A stretch of DNA of 64,000 nucleotides from the NCBI RefSeq assembly GCF_051650185.1, contig NZ_JBOFIN010000014.1, positions 3,576-67,575 of the forward strand, in the 5' to 3' direction. The position numbers and the translations under genes were made by a program. Shown one piece after another: positions 46,230 to 54,870 of the stretch. Position 1 is the first letter of the stretch, and every line of letters begins with the position of its first letter. Origin of the DNA: Scandinavium sp051650185 (GTDB lineage Bacteria; Pseudomonadota; Gammaproteobacteria; Enterobacterales; Enterobacteriaceae). The notes under the pieces were generated by a model. The model was given only the letters and a program-made list of their open reading frames with translations, had not been told where the DNA came from and did no database searches.

Positions 46230-49200
46230 GTGAAGTTTCTTTTTTGTCTCTTTCTTTTTTTAAGCACCCTGACGACCGCCTACGGGCGGGAGCCACTGCC
46301 GCCTGAAGCACTGCAAATCCGCAGTCAGGAACACTATCACAACAGCAACTTCTCCCTGAGCGATCAGGACTGGCGCTGGCTGGGTGAAAAACGTGTGCTG
46401 ACGATTGGCGTATGGCGGCCTGAAATTCCCCCGCTCAATTTGTTCACTGAAGCCGGGAAATACGAGGGTATCGGTGCGGATTATGTGCTGCTGGTGGCGC
46501 AGTATCTTGGTCTGCAAACGAATATTCAGCGCTTTAGCACCCGTGACGAAGCCATCAGCGAACTGGAGAATGGCAGCGTGGATATGGTGGTCGATCCGGC
46601 TGGCTTTCCGATTTCGACCCACAGCAACCTGGCGACAAGCCGCAATTTCGTGACCGATCATCCGGTTCTGGTTCATCGCCAGCAGGCGACCCGAGGCCAT
46701 TTCGAGTACCAGCCGGGGATGCGGCTGGCGATATCTAATTGGTATATCGACGACAGTTGGTTGACGACGCAATTTCCCGGCGTGCGAATTGTGCGTTTCA
46801 ACAGTGACACCGAAGCCATGGCCTCGGTGGCGTTTGACGAAAATGATTTCTACGTCGGCAACCTGATTACGGCTTCCTATCTGCTGACGCGGAACTACAG
46901 CCACTTCCTCGAACTGCAACATGTGTTTCCCGATCACGATACCGGGAGCCGTTTTATTCTGCGCCGTGACGAAGATGTTTTGCTTAAAGGCGTCGACAAA
47001 GCGCTGCAGGCTATCCCGCGAGCGCAGGGCGAAGGCATTCTTCACAAGTGGAGTGAAGAGGCGGAGCTGTGGCGCACCCAGCAAACCGTGGCGTTTACCG
47101 AACGCGAACAGCGTTGGATCGCACGAAATTCTGTGGTGCCGGTGGGCGTGAATGCTTTCTATGCCCCTTTCACCATGGTCAGCCAGAACGGAACGTTCTA
47201 TGGGATCACCGCCGATATTCTGCGCCTGATAAGCCTTCGAACCGGAATCACCTTCAGCCCGCAACCTGCGGAATCGGTCGACAGCATGTTCAGCCATATC
47301 GGGTCGAAGCAGGTGGCTTTTCTTGGCTCGATGACCTGGAGCGACACCCGCGATCATGAGCTGCTCTTCAGTCGCCCGTATTTCACCTCACCTTTTGTGC
47401 TGGTGGTCAAAGCGGGTATTGATCATCCGGTGCGTATCAGTCGCGCGATGACTCTGGCCCTGGTGAAAGGCAATGCGCTGATCCCGGAACTGCGCAGCCG
47501 CTATCCGGGGATCAATTTGCTGCTGGTGGATAATGCCAGCCTGGCGCTGCAAAGCGTGAAAGAGGGCACGGCCGACGGCGCGGTGCACACTTTGATTGGC
47601 GCGCACTACATGATTGCCCGCTATTTCCAGAATGAATTGAAAATCGCCAATACCCTTGGGGAGCACTCAGCGGAAGTCGGGTTTGCCGTGCGCCGCGATC
47701 AGCCTGAGCTGCTGAGCATTCTTAATAAGGCCCTGGCGGATATTCCTTCGAACGATGTTTCGCGCATTCTGGCGAAATGGCAAACCCGGCCGGACGTAAA
47801 GCTGGACACCTGGGAAATCTATCGCAAGCAGTTCTGGCTGGTGGTGGCGATGGCAGCGGTGGTGGCGGCGACGTTTTTGGGGTGGGTGTGGTTTTTGCGG
47901 CGTCAGGTGGCGGCACGCCGTCGGGCGCAGAACCAGATGCAGACCGAGCTTTTGTTCAGCGACACCTTGCTTAACAGCGTGTCGGTGCCAGTGTATGTTG
48001 TGAATCAGCGCGGCGATTTACTGCGCTATAACCCCGCGTGGTCAGCTTTTTTTAACGATGAGCAGCGTGACAAGGCCCAGCAGAATATCGGTAATGAGGA
48101 CAATCCTCTGCACGCCATCTGGCAACAGCTGCAACCCTTGATGGCGGAAGGGCAGCTACCACACTCTTCAACCCCGCTGGCGGTGAAGATTGACAGCGGG
48201 GAGTCTGAACGCAGCGTGCTCCACTACGCCGTGCCGTGGGGCAACGAACAGCAACCTTTTGCCGGTCTCATCTGCAACTGGATTGATTTGACCCGTCACG
48301 AACAGCTGATGCAGGAATTGTCAGAAGCTCGCGAACGTGCTGAGCAGGCTAACAGAGCGAAGAGTACCTTCCTCGCCACCATGAGCCATGAAATTCGCAC
48401 GCCGGTGAGTGCCATCATTGGGCTGCTGGAGCTGGCAGTGAAAACCGCCGAAGAGGAGCCGGGTGAGGAAGATCCAATCCGCGTGGCGTGGGAGTCCTCC
48501 CGCAGCCTGATGGGCATTATCGGCGACATTCTTGATATGGCGCGGATTGAATCCGGGCGACTGGAGCTGTCACCGGAGTGGGTGCGAACCACCGAACTGT
48601 TGCCGCCGGTATTGCGCGTATTTGAAGGGCTGGCGCGGCAAAAAGGCCTGCGTTTGCGTTGCACTCTGCCGCCCACGCTGCCGGGTGAAGTGTTTATCGA
48701 CCCACTGCGCTTCCGTCAGATCCTGTCGAACCTTGTCGGTAATGCCATCAAATTTACCGAACAGGGCGGGATTGATATCGCCATGGATATTGCGCCGCGC
48801 GACGCCGAAACGGTGGTCTTGCAGATTGCGGTGCAGGACAGCGGTCAGGGCATTGGTGAAGAGGCGCTGGCAACCATCTTTGATCCGTGGGAACAGACCG
48901 AAGTGGGGCGCAAGCAGAGCGGTTCCGGGCTGGGGCTGGCTATCTGCGCACAGCTGGTCGAAATGATGGGGGGTGACATTTCGCTGACCAGTGAAAGTGG
49001 CCGGGGAACGACGGTGAGGTTCTCCATCCCTGTGCAGCAAAGTAACAAGCGACCGGAAGCTCGCGTCACTGAAGGGGTTCCGGCGCTGCTTCCGGACAGG
49101 CTTTCACTGAACATTTTGACGGCGGATGACCATCCGGCGAACCGCATGTTACTTCGTCGGCAGCTCACTCATTTGGGGCATCGGGTGACCGAAGCCTGCA

Positions 49201-49850
49201 ATGGTGAAGAGGCTTTCGGGCTATGGCAAAAAGGGGATTTCGACCTGGTGATCACCGATTGCAGCATGCCGGTGATCGACGGAATTGGGCTGACGAAGCT
49301 GATTCGTGAGCATCAAAAGCAGCCGGTGGTGATCCTCGGGCTGACGGCAAACACCTGGCCTGAAGAGCGTAACCGCTGCATAGAGGCGGGGATGGACGAC
49401 TGTTTGTTTAAACCGCTCCAGTTGCCGCAGCTTCAGGGGATGCTTGAGGCGGTAGCCAAAAAACTGGCCTCGCAGGGGCTAACGCTACGGCCTTCGCTGG
49501 GATCATTCCTGTCGCTGGATAAGTTGCGAGAGTTTACTCAGCACGATGACGAATGGCTCAAAACGTTGCTGCAAACCACGCTGGAGGCTAACCGGGAAGA
49601 CGCGATAAAAGCCCGCGATTGCCTGGAGATCGAAGACTGGCCTGAGTTGGGATCCTGCGTGCATCGCTTGCACGGTATGGCGCAGATTATCGGCGCCACA
49701 GCAGCAGCGAAAGCCTGTAAAGAGGTGGAGGAGCTCTGCCGACAGCAAGTGCCCGATCCCGAATGCATCCGCACCACCTGGCTGGAAACCGAACATCATC
49801 TGGATCAACTCAACGAGGCCATTGCGAGCTGGCTGGAGGCGCCTCAATAA
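46230..49850 (+). CDS. BvgS/EvgS-type hybrid sensor histidine kinase
   Basis: The 1206-residue kinase starts at a GTG 4 bp after the response regulator stop, giving a signal peptide (MKFLFCLFLFLSTLTTAYG). Two periplasmic Venus-flytrap (SBP_bac_3) domains fill about residues 50-530, and a membrane helix is at about 535-556. A PAS-like region (LLNSVSVPVYVVNQRGD) is followed by HisKA with His720 (MSHEIRTP), HATPase (GNAIKFTE, GSGLGLAIC), a receiver with Asp1010 (VITDCSMPVIDG), and Hpt with His1145 (CVHRLHGM). This supports a four-step phosphorelay to the adjacent regulator. Confidence 0.92.
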   Translation: MKFLFCLFLFLSTLTTAYGREPLPPEALQIRSQEHYHNSNFSLSDQDWRWLGEKRVLTIGVWRPEIPPLNLFTEAGKYEGIGADYVLLVAQYLGLQTNIQRFSTRDEAISELENGSVDMVVDPAGFPISTHSNLATSRNFVTDHPVLVHRQQATRGHFEYQPGMRLAISNWYIDDSWLTTQFPGVRIVRFNSDTEAMASVAFDENDFYVGNLITASYLLTRNYSHFLELQHVFPDHDTGSRFILRRDEDVLLKGVDKALQAIPRAQGEGILHKWSEEAELWRTQQTVAFTEREQRWIARNSVVPVGVNAFYAPFTMVSQNGTFYGITADILRLISLRTGITFSPQPAESVDSMFSHIGSKQVAFLGSMTWSDTRDHELLFSRPYFTSPFVLVVKAGIDHPVRISRAMTLALVKGNALIPELRSRYPGINLLLVDNASLALQSVKEGTADGAVHTLIGAHYMIARYFQNELKIANTLGEHSAEVGFAVRRDQPELLSILNKALADIPSNDVSRILAKWQTRPDVKLDTWEIYRKQFWLVVAMAAVVAATFLGWVWFLRRQVAARRRAQNQMQTELLFSDTLLNSVSVPVYVVNQRGDLLRYNPAWSAFFNDEQRDKAQQNIGNEDNPLHAIWQQLQPLMAEGQLPHSSTPLAVKIDSGESERSVLHYAVPWGNEQQPFAGLICNWIDLTRHEQLMQELSEARERAEQANRAKSTFLATMSHEIRTPVSAIIGLLELAVKTAEEEPGEEDPIRVAWESSRSLMGIIGDILDMARIESGRLELSPEWVRTTELLPPVLRVFEGLARQKGLRLRCTLPPTLPGEVFIDPLRFRQILSNLVGNAIKFTEQGGIDIAMDIAPRDAETVVLQIAVQDSGQGIGEEALATIFDPWEQTEVGRKQSGSGLGLAICAQLVEMMGGDISLTSESGRGTTVRFSIPVQQSNKRPEARVTEGVPALLPDRLSLNILTADDHPANRMLLRRQLTHLGHRVTEACNGEEAFGLWQKGDFDLVITDCSMPVIDGIGLTKLIREHQKQPVVILGLTANTWPEERNRCIEAGMDDCLFKPLQLPQLQGMLEAVAKKLASQGLTLRPSLGSFLSLDKLREFTQHDDEWLKTLLQTTLEANREDAIKARDCLEIEDWPELGSCVHRLHGMAQIIGATAAAKACKEVEELCRQQVPDPECIRTTWLETEHHLDQLNEAIASWLEAPQ

Positions 49851-49933
49851 GGTGTCTTCTGGCCGGATGAGGCAGCGGCAGGGGATAACCGACAGTTATA
49901 AGGCAGATCATTTGTTGCATAAGCAGAGTAAGT

Positions 49934-49972
49934 TATGTATTTTTATGCAAATTAAATGCATAAAAAGGTAAT
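49934..49972. promoter_or_regulatory. ARG-box-like sequence upstream of the amino-acid ABC operon
   Basis: TATGTATTTTTATGCAAA (49934-49951) fits the 18-bp ARG box with one mismatch in each half. After the standard 3-bp gap a second, weaker box starts with AATGCATAAAA. A perfect 9-bp inverted repeat TTTTATGCA/TGCATAAAA spans both. ArgR-type control is suggested. Confidence 0.5.
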
Positions 49973-49975
49973 GAT

Positions 49976-50743
49976 ATGATCAGCAAATGGATGAAGGTAT
50001 GTTGTCTGACGGCAGCGTTAGCCGCCAGCGCTCAGGCTGCGGCAGAAACTTATGTGGTAGGGGCAGGCGGAACGTATCGCCCGTTCGAATTTGAAAACAA
50101 TCAAAAGCAGCTGGAAGGCTTTGATATCGACGTGATGAAGGCCATCGCCAAAGCGGAAAATTTTGATATCAAACTGGTCAACACGCCATGGGAAGGCATT
50201 TTCGCTACCCTTAATTCTGGCGATCGCGACATCATCATTTCAGGGATCACCATTACCGACAAACGTAAACAAATGGTCGATTTCTCTGCGCCTTATTTCC
50301 CGGCAGAACAGTCCATTGTGGTGCCGAAAGATTCCAAAGTGACGTCGCTTGCTGCGCTGAAAACAGAGAAAGTCGGCGTGGTGAACTCCAGCACCGGCGA
50401 TATCGTCGTCTCTGACGTGTTGGGAAAAAACAGCACGGCTATCAAACGTTTTGACAACACGCCGCTGATGCTTCAGGAGCTGTTTGAAGACGGTGTGAGC
50501 GCGGCGGTCGGCGATGTTGGGGTGGTGAAGTACTACATCAAACAGCACCCGGAAAAACAGTTCAAACTGGTGCCGGACGCCAAATTTGAACGCCAGTATT
50601 TCGGCATTGCGGTGGCAAAAGGCAACACCGAGCTGCTGGGCAAAATCAACGACGGCCTGAAGAAAATCGTCGCTGACGGCACTTATGCCAAAATCTACCA
50701 GACCTGGTTTGACGCAGACGTCCCAACGCTGCCAGCACAATAA
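49976..50743 (+). CDS. Polar amino-acid ABC transporter substrate-binding protein
   Basis: The 255-residue precursor has a signal peptide ending near AQAAA. The mature protein (YVVGAGGTYRPFEFEN, then GFDIDVMKAIAKAENF) is a family-3 binding protein like ArtJ/HisJ/GlnH. The ligand pocket arginine is in ITITDKRKQMVDFS, and GVVNSSTGD follows. The amino acid bound is not certain. An ARG-box-like operator upstream would favour a basic amino acid. A terminator-like hairpin separates it from the permease gene. Confidence 0.9.
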   Translation: MISKWMKVCCLTAALAASAQAAAETYVVGAGGTYRPFEFENNQKQLEGFDIDVMKAIAKAENFDIKLVNTPWEGIFATLNSGDRDIIISGITITDKRKQMVDFSAPYFPAEQSIVVPKDSKVTSLAALKTEKVGVVNSSTGDIVVSDVLGKNSTAIKRFDNTPLMLQELFEDGVSAAVGDVGVVKYYIKQHPEKQFKLVPDAKFERQYFGIAVAKGNTELLGKINDGLKKIVADGTYAKIYQTWFDADVPTLPAQ

Positions 50744-50764
50744 TCACGATTTTCATTCAACACC

Positions 50765-50800
50765 ACGGCGATCGCCTTCGCGGACGGTCGCCGTTTTTTT
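50765..50800 (+). terminator. Attenuator after the binding-protein gene
   Basis: ACGGCGA pairs with TCGCCGT, with an inner stem, followed by seven T residues. It lies between the binding-protein and permease genes. Partial termination would give the usual excess of binding protein. Confidence 0.85.
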
Positions 50801-50812
50801 CAGGGATAAAGT

Positions 50813-51577
50813 ATGACGGGATTCCGTTGGGAAATTATCGAGGAGTACGGCCCGCTGTTTATTGACGGCGCGATAATGACCCTCAAATGCACCATCATCT
50901 GTGTGATCCTCGGCACGCTGTGGGGGCTAACCCTTGGCCTTGGGCGAATGGCAAAAGCGGAACACGGGCCATGGAAATACATCCTGCGCTATCTGGTGCA
51001 GTTCCCGGTGCGTTTTTATGTCAGCGCATTTCGTGGCACGCCGCTGTTTGTGCAAATCATGGTGGTTCACTTCGCGCTGGTGCCGCTGTTTATCAATCCG
51101 CGTGACGGGCTGCTGGTCAGCGGCGGGATGATGAGCAGCGACTTCGCTCGAGAACTGCGCTCGAACTACGGCGCGTTTCTCTCCTGTATCGTGGCGATTA
51201 CGCTCAATGCAGGGGCTTATGTTTCGGAAATTTTCCGTGCCGGCATTCAGTCCATCGACAAAGGGCAGATGGAAGCCTCCCGTGCGTTGGGGATGCCATG
51301 GTGGAAAACCATGCGTAAGGTGATCCTGCCGCAGGCATTTCGCCGCATTCTGCCGCCGCTGGGGAACAATGCGATCGCTATCGTGAAGGATTCTTCCCTG
51401 GCTTCTGCGATTGGCCTTGCCGATCTCGCCTATGCCGCGAGAACGGTTTCCGGGGCTTACGCCACCTACTGGGAACCCTACCTGACCATTTCAGTGGTCT
51501 ACTGGGTTATTACTTTCGTGCTGGCGCAGCTGGTTAACCGTCTGGAAAAGAGGTTTGGCAAAAGTGATTCACATTAA
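50813..51577 (+). CDS. Polar amino-acid ABC transporter permease
   Basis: The 254-residue HisM/GlnP-family permease has about five membrane helices. The EAA loop for ATPase contact is SRALGMPWWKTMRKVILPQA near residues 158-178. The N-terminal ends with the family motif SAFRGTPLFVQIMVVHFALV. It starts after the attenuator hairpin, and its last codons overlap the ATPase gene. A homodimer is expected because no second permease gene is present. Confidence 0.92.
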   Translation: MTGFRWEIIEEYGPLFIDGAIMTLKCTIICVILGTLWGLTLGLGRMAKAEHGPWKYILRYLVQFPVRFYVSAFRGTPLFVQIMVVHFALVPLFINPRDGLLVSGGMMSSDFARELRSNYGAFLSCIVAITLNAGAYVSEIFRAGIQSIDKGQMEASRALGMPWWKTMRKVILPQAFRRILPPLGNNAIAIVKDSSLASAIGLADLAYAARTVSGAYATYWEPYLTISVVYWVITFVLAQLVNRLEKRFGKSDSH

Positions 51578-52286
51578 AAATCTGCATAAACGCTTTGGTG
51601 AAAGCCATGTCCTGCGCGGGATCGACTGCGATGTTCAGCCGCAGGAAGTGGTGTGCGTGATTGGCCCGTCCGGCTCCGGGAAAAGTACGTTTCTGCGCTG
51701 CATGAATGCGCTGGAATCGGTGAGCGAAGGGGAAGTGGTGGTCAACGGCTTCCCGGTGCACGACAAAAAAACCGACCTCAATAAGATGCGTGAAAGCGTC
51801 GGGATGGTGTTTCAGCGCTTTAACCTGTTCCCGCACATGACCGTGCTGGAAAACCTGCTGATGGCACCCATGGCGCTGCGGGGCATGTCCCGAGCGGAAG
51901 CTATCGCTTTTGCCGAAGGCTTGCTGGCGAAAGTAGGGCTTAGCGACAAGCGTGACGCCTGGCCGTCGAGCCTTTCCGGCGGACAGCAACAGCGCGTAGC
52001 CATCGCCCGGGCGTTGGCGATGCAGCCGTCAATCATGTTGTTTGATGAGCCCACTTCCGCGCTGGATCCGGAACTGGTGGGCGACGTGCTGGACGTCATG
52101 AAAAATCTGGCCAAAGAAGGGATGACGATGGTTATCGTGACCCATGAAATGGGCTTTGCACGCGAGGTGGCGGACCGGGTGATTTTTATTGACCAGGGCG
52201 TGATCCAGGAGCAGGGCACACCGGAACACATTTTCAACACCCCGCAAAACCCTCGTACGGCTTCCTTCCTCAGCAAAGTGTTGTAA
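51564..52286 (+). CDS. Polar amino-acid ABC transporter ATPase (GlnQ type)
   Basis: The 240-residue ATPase has Walker A GPSGSGKST, signature LSGGQQQRVAIARALAMQP and Walker B IMLFDEPTSALDPE. MVIVTHEMGFAREVADRVIF carries the switch histidine. The start GTG at 51564 (MIHIKNLHKRFG) gives the standard GlnQ length and has GAGG 10 bases before it; a TTG at 51555 is an alternative. It overlaps the permease gene by 14 bp. Confidence 0.94.
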   Translation: MIHIKNLHKRFGESHVLRGIDCDVQPQEVVCVIGPSGSGKSTFLRCMNALESVSEGEVVVNGFPVHDKKTDLNKMRESVGMVFQRFNLFPHMTVLENLLMAPMALRGMSRAEAIAFAEGLLAKVGLSDKRDAWPSSLSGGQQQRVAIARALAMQPSIMLFDEPTSALDPELVGDVLDVMKNLAKEGMTMVIVTHEMGFAREVADRVIFIDQGVIQEQGTPEHIFNTPQNPRTASFLSKVL

Positions 52287-52376
52287 TGATACAAACCTTG
52301 CGGTGTCATCCGGCTTGCCGGAATGGCATCGCTGGTTTACGGTTACAGGCTAAGCCCCAAAGACATATTGATAATC

Positions 52377-53099
52377 ATGGCCTATTTCTCGCGTTTACTG
52401 AACGACATTCCCGGCATCCGCCATTCTTTCCTGAACGTACATGAATCTGCTGCTTTTGATAAATCCCGGCTGGTGGATATCAAACAGGTGCATGGCGCTG
52501 AGCTTTTGTCCCTGACTGAACTGCCGCAACAGCGCCCACACGTGGACGGCGTTATCACATCGCTCACGGCGCAGCAGATAGGGATTGTGACTGCGGATTG
52601 CTTGCCTCTGCTGATGGCCTCCCGCGACGGCAGGGTGGTTGCCAGTGTCCACGCAGGCTGGCGTGGCACCGCGGCGGGCATCGTTCAACAAAGCGTAAGG
52701 CGGTTTGCTGCCAGCGGCGTTGAGGCGAAAGATATTGTTGTCGCTATCGGGCCGCACATTCGGGCTTGCTGTTACGAGGTATCTGAATCGTTCTGCGACG
52801 GATTGTTACAGACTCCCGCCAGAGAAATCGTTTCCCGACATTTATCCGCGCTGTTCTTTCGCGAGCCGCAAAACCCTAACGCTTTAAGCGCAAGCGCCCG
52901 TGAAAACAGTCATCAGTGGTTTGACCTGCCGGCCTTCTGTCTACTGCAACTGCGTGAAGCGGGGATCCGTGACGAGAATATCGAAGTGCTTGAAAAGTGT
53001 ACCTACTGCACGCCTGACGAACTGGGGTCCTATCGCCGACGAACTCATGTGCCAGCGACCAAAACGCAGCAGGTGTCCTGGATTGTTAAGGAGAGATAA
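52377..53099 (+). CDS. Laccase-domain protein of the PgeF/YfiH (LACC1) family
   Basis: The 240-residue protein has the multicopper-oxidase-like fold now linked to purine nucleoside phosphorylase/adenosine deaminase and peptidoglycan-editing activities. The three metal-site motifs are present: KQVHGAEL (His), VTADCLPLL (Cys) and SVHAGWRGTAAG (His). KCTYCTPDELGSYRRRTH ends the domain. E. coli PgeF is encoded elsewhere and is less similar, so this is probably a second paralogue. It lies 90 bp after the amino-acid importer on the same strand. Confidence 0.85.
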   Translation: MAYFSRLLNDIPGIRHSFLNVHESAAFDKSRLVDIKQVHGAELLSLTELPQQRPHVDGVITSLTAQQIGIVTADCLPLLMASRDGRVVASVHAGWRGTAAGIVQQSVRRFAASGVEAKDIVVAIGPHIRACCYEVSESFCDGLLQTPAREIVSRHLSALFFREPQNPNALSASARENSHQWFDLPAFCLLQLREAGIRDENIEVLEKCTYCTPDELGSYRRRTHVPATKTQQVSWIVKER

Positions 53100-53302
53100 G
53101 TCATCGGATAAATGTATTTATCCGAATTTTCAGGAATATACTCTTTTGTCAATTCACTGACGGGGGGAGTAAATAGGAGAAAACGTATCATTTTAATCCA
53201 ATAAAGGACCATCTGACTCATTGAAAAAAGGTATAAATCGATTATTCTTGCGCCGCTAATCATATTCTGATTATGGATGCTATAAAGCAAGGAAGGACAT
53301 CG

Positions 53303-53923
53303 GTGCCAGCGTTATTTCTCTATGAACCGCGCATGCTTATGCGAACGGTAGTCACAAATCTGTTAACAGAACAATATCCCCACATTCAGGCGCATCAGAC
53401 ACTGCCTTCATTAATTGAGAGCCTTCACGGCAGTTATTCCGAAAATAAAACCTTGCTGATAGGGATCGCGGGCGCGGGGCACGCCTTTTTCGATCTCCTG
53501 AGATGTATTCGGCGTATGAAATCGCTGAAGGTGAAAATCCTTGTTTGGGTTCCCGCAGAATATCCCTGGATGCTGCCGCTGTTGCGGGCCATTCACGTCC
53601 AACAGGTGCTGGTTGAAGAGGAGATCGCCACGCTCCTGCCTGCTGCTGCCGATAACATTGTGAGCGCGCGACCGCGGCCTGCACGCGAAACGGGAGAGGT
53701 GAGGCGTACGCGCAGTATTACTCAGACAGAACTCGACATTTTGCTGCAATTTGCCTCCGGCCTTTCGTCACGGGAAATGGCTGCACAGCGAAATTGCAGT
53801 TATAAAACAATATTTTCGTGGAAACATAATATTTGTGAAGCCTTAGCGCTGGAGTCTCATTCCGACTGGCTTGATGTGCTGTTTGAGCTTTCACAACTCT
53901 CATCGCAATATCAGGTAGGGTAA
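53303..53923 (+). CDS. LuxR-type transcriptional regulator, first of a tandem pair
   Basis: The 206-residue protein has an N-terminal domain resembling a receiver (ALFLYEPRMLMRTVVTNLL) without a clear phosphorylatable aspartate. A C-terminal LuxR helix-turn-helix follows (ITQTELDILLQFASGLSSREM, NCSYKTIFSWKHNICEAL). The GTG at 53303 is preferred because AGGAAGGA lies 5-6 bases before it; an ATG at 53273 has no ribosome site. The upstream 200 bp are AT-rich. Targets are unknown. Control of the nearby fimbrial or capsule-like genes is only a possibility. Confidence 0.8.
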   Translation: MPALFLYEPRMLMRTVVTNLLTEQYPHIQAHQTLPSLIESLHGSYSENKTLLIGIAGAGHAFFDLLRCIRRMKSLKVKILVWVPAEYPWMLPLLRAIHVQQVLVEEEIATLLPAAADNIVSARPRPARETGEVRRTRSITQTELDILLQFASGLSSREMAAQRNCSYKTIFSWKHNICEALALESHSDWLDVLFELSQLSSQYQVG

Positions 53924-53927
53924 TAGT

Positions 53928-54533
53928 GTGAAGAATTATAATGTGTTATCGCTTTGTGCAAATAGCGTCTGGGTCCGGGCTATTGAACTGGGCTTTGCCC
54001 ATCTTGCGCGCACCAATCCCGGCTGGAATTATCTCCTGACTTCACAACAGGAAGACGGGGTGAAGCCGGATTTATTTATTATTGATTTTACCCGGCATAC
54101 AGAAATTAAGCCGGAGGATATTCCGGTTAAAAATAGCCGGTTATTGATTCTGGTTCATGCCTTTCAACGTCGCCTGATAAGAACGCTGCTGGAAGAGAGC
54201 CGCTGTTCGGTACTTTGTGTCGATGAACATTTTTTGAATTTCCGGGACATCGTGGAATCCAGTGCGAGAAATAAACGGTTTATCAGCCCGCTGGTCAGGG
54301 AGATGATGATGAAACAACCCGACGAAGCGACTCCGGTTTTTCTCACTGAGGCCGAATGCAAAGTGCTTAACTTTATTCGAAATGGCAAAAATGGCGTTGA
54401 GATCTCGCAGGCACTGTTCCGCAGTCAAAAAACCATCAGCAGCCATAAACGCAATATCATGCGTAAACTGGGGGTCCGTGATGATCTTGGGCTGAAGCAG
54501 AAGATACTCGCGATGGAAGCGAGCGTGAGCTAA
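53928..54533 (+). CDS. LuxR-type transcriptional regulator, second of a tandem pair
   Basis: The 201-residue protein starts with GTG at 53928, with AGGTAGGG 7 bases upstream. Its N-terminal half is a degenerate receiver-like domain (KPDLFIIDFTRHTEI). The C-terminal LuxR helix-turn-helix is LTEAECKVLNFIRNGKNGVEI with QKTISSHKRNIMRKLGV. It begins 4 bp after its neighbour, so the two are co-transcribed and may work together, perhaps as a heterodimer. Low similarity between them suggests an old duplication. Confidence 0.82.
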   Translation: MKNYNVLSLCANSVWVRAIELGFAHLARTNPGWNYLLTSQQEDGVKPDLFIIDFTRHTEIKPEDIPVKNSRLLILVHAFQRRLIRTLLEESRCSVLCVDEHFLNFRDIVESSARNKRFISPLVREMMMKQPDEATPVFLTEAECKVLNFIRNGKNGVEISQALFRSQKTISSHKRNIMRKLGVRDDLGLKQKILAMEASVS

Positions 54534-54537
54534 CCGA

Positions 54538-54560
54538 AAGCCCGCAGATTGCGGGTTTTT
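54538..54560 (+). terminator. Rho-independent terminator after the LuxR pair
   Basis: AAGCCCGCA-GAT-TGCGGG followed by five T residues begins 5 bp after the stop codon. Confidence 0.88.
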
Positions 54561-54622
54561 CATTGCCCGAAGCGGAAAGTTTTAAAAGGTGATAATCGAG
54601 TAAACAGAAGCAAAGCTTTGAA

Positions 54623-54699
54623 TGGTGCGTCCGAGTGGACTCGAACCACCGACCCCCACCATGTCAAGGTGGTGCTCTAACCAACTGAGCTACGGACGC
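54623..54699 (-). tRNA. valW: tRNA-Val (anticodon GAC)
   Basis: A 77-base cloverleaf on the minus strand with acceptor GCGTCCG/CGGACGC, encoded CCA, D-loop AGCTCAGTTGGTTAGAGC and anticodon loop CTTGACATG (GAC). T-arm GGTTCGAGTCC. It matches the E. coli valW type and is identical to the copy at 54794-54870. Confidence 0.97.
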
Positions 54700-54714
54700 A
54701 CAAAAGAGAAGTGA

Positions 54715-54791
54715 TGGTGCGTTCAATTGGACTCGAACCAACGACCCCCACCATGTCAAGGTGGTGCTCTAACCAACTGAGCTATGAACGC
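54715..54791 (-). tRNA. valV: tRNA-Val (anticodon GAC), valV type
   Basis: A 77-base tRNA with the same anticodon loop as its neighbours. It has a different acceptor stem (GCGTTCA/TGAACGC) and T-stem (TCGTTGG...CCAATT), the E. coli valV type. The CCA end is encoded. It is 15 bp from the first copy and 2 bp from the next. Confidence 0.97.
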
Positions 54792-54793
54792 AA

Positions 54794-54870
54794 TGGTGCG
54801 TCCGAGTGGACTCGAACCACCGACCCCCACCATGTCAAGGTGGTGCTCTAACCAACTGAGCTACGGACGC
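54794..54870 (-). tRNA. valW: tRNA-Val (anticodon GAC)
   Basis: A 77-base tRNA, identical to the copy at 54623-54699 and with encoded CCA. It is the promoter-proximal member of a three-gene tRNA operon on the minus strand. E. coli K-12 has two genes at this locus. Confidence 0.97.
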
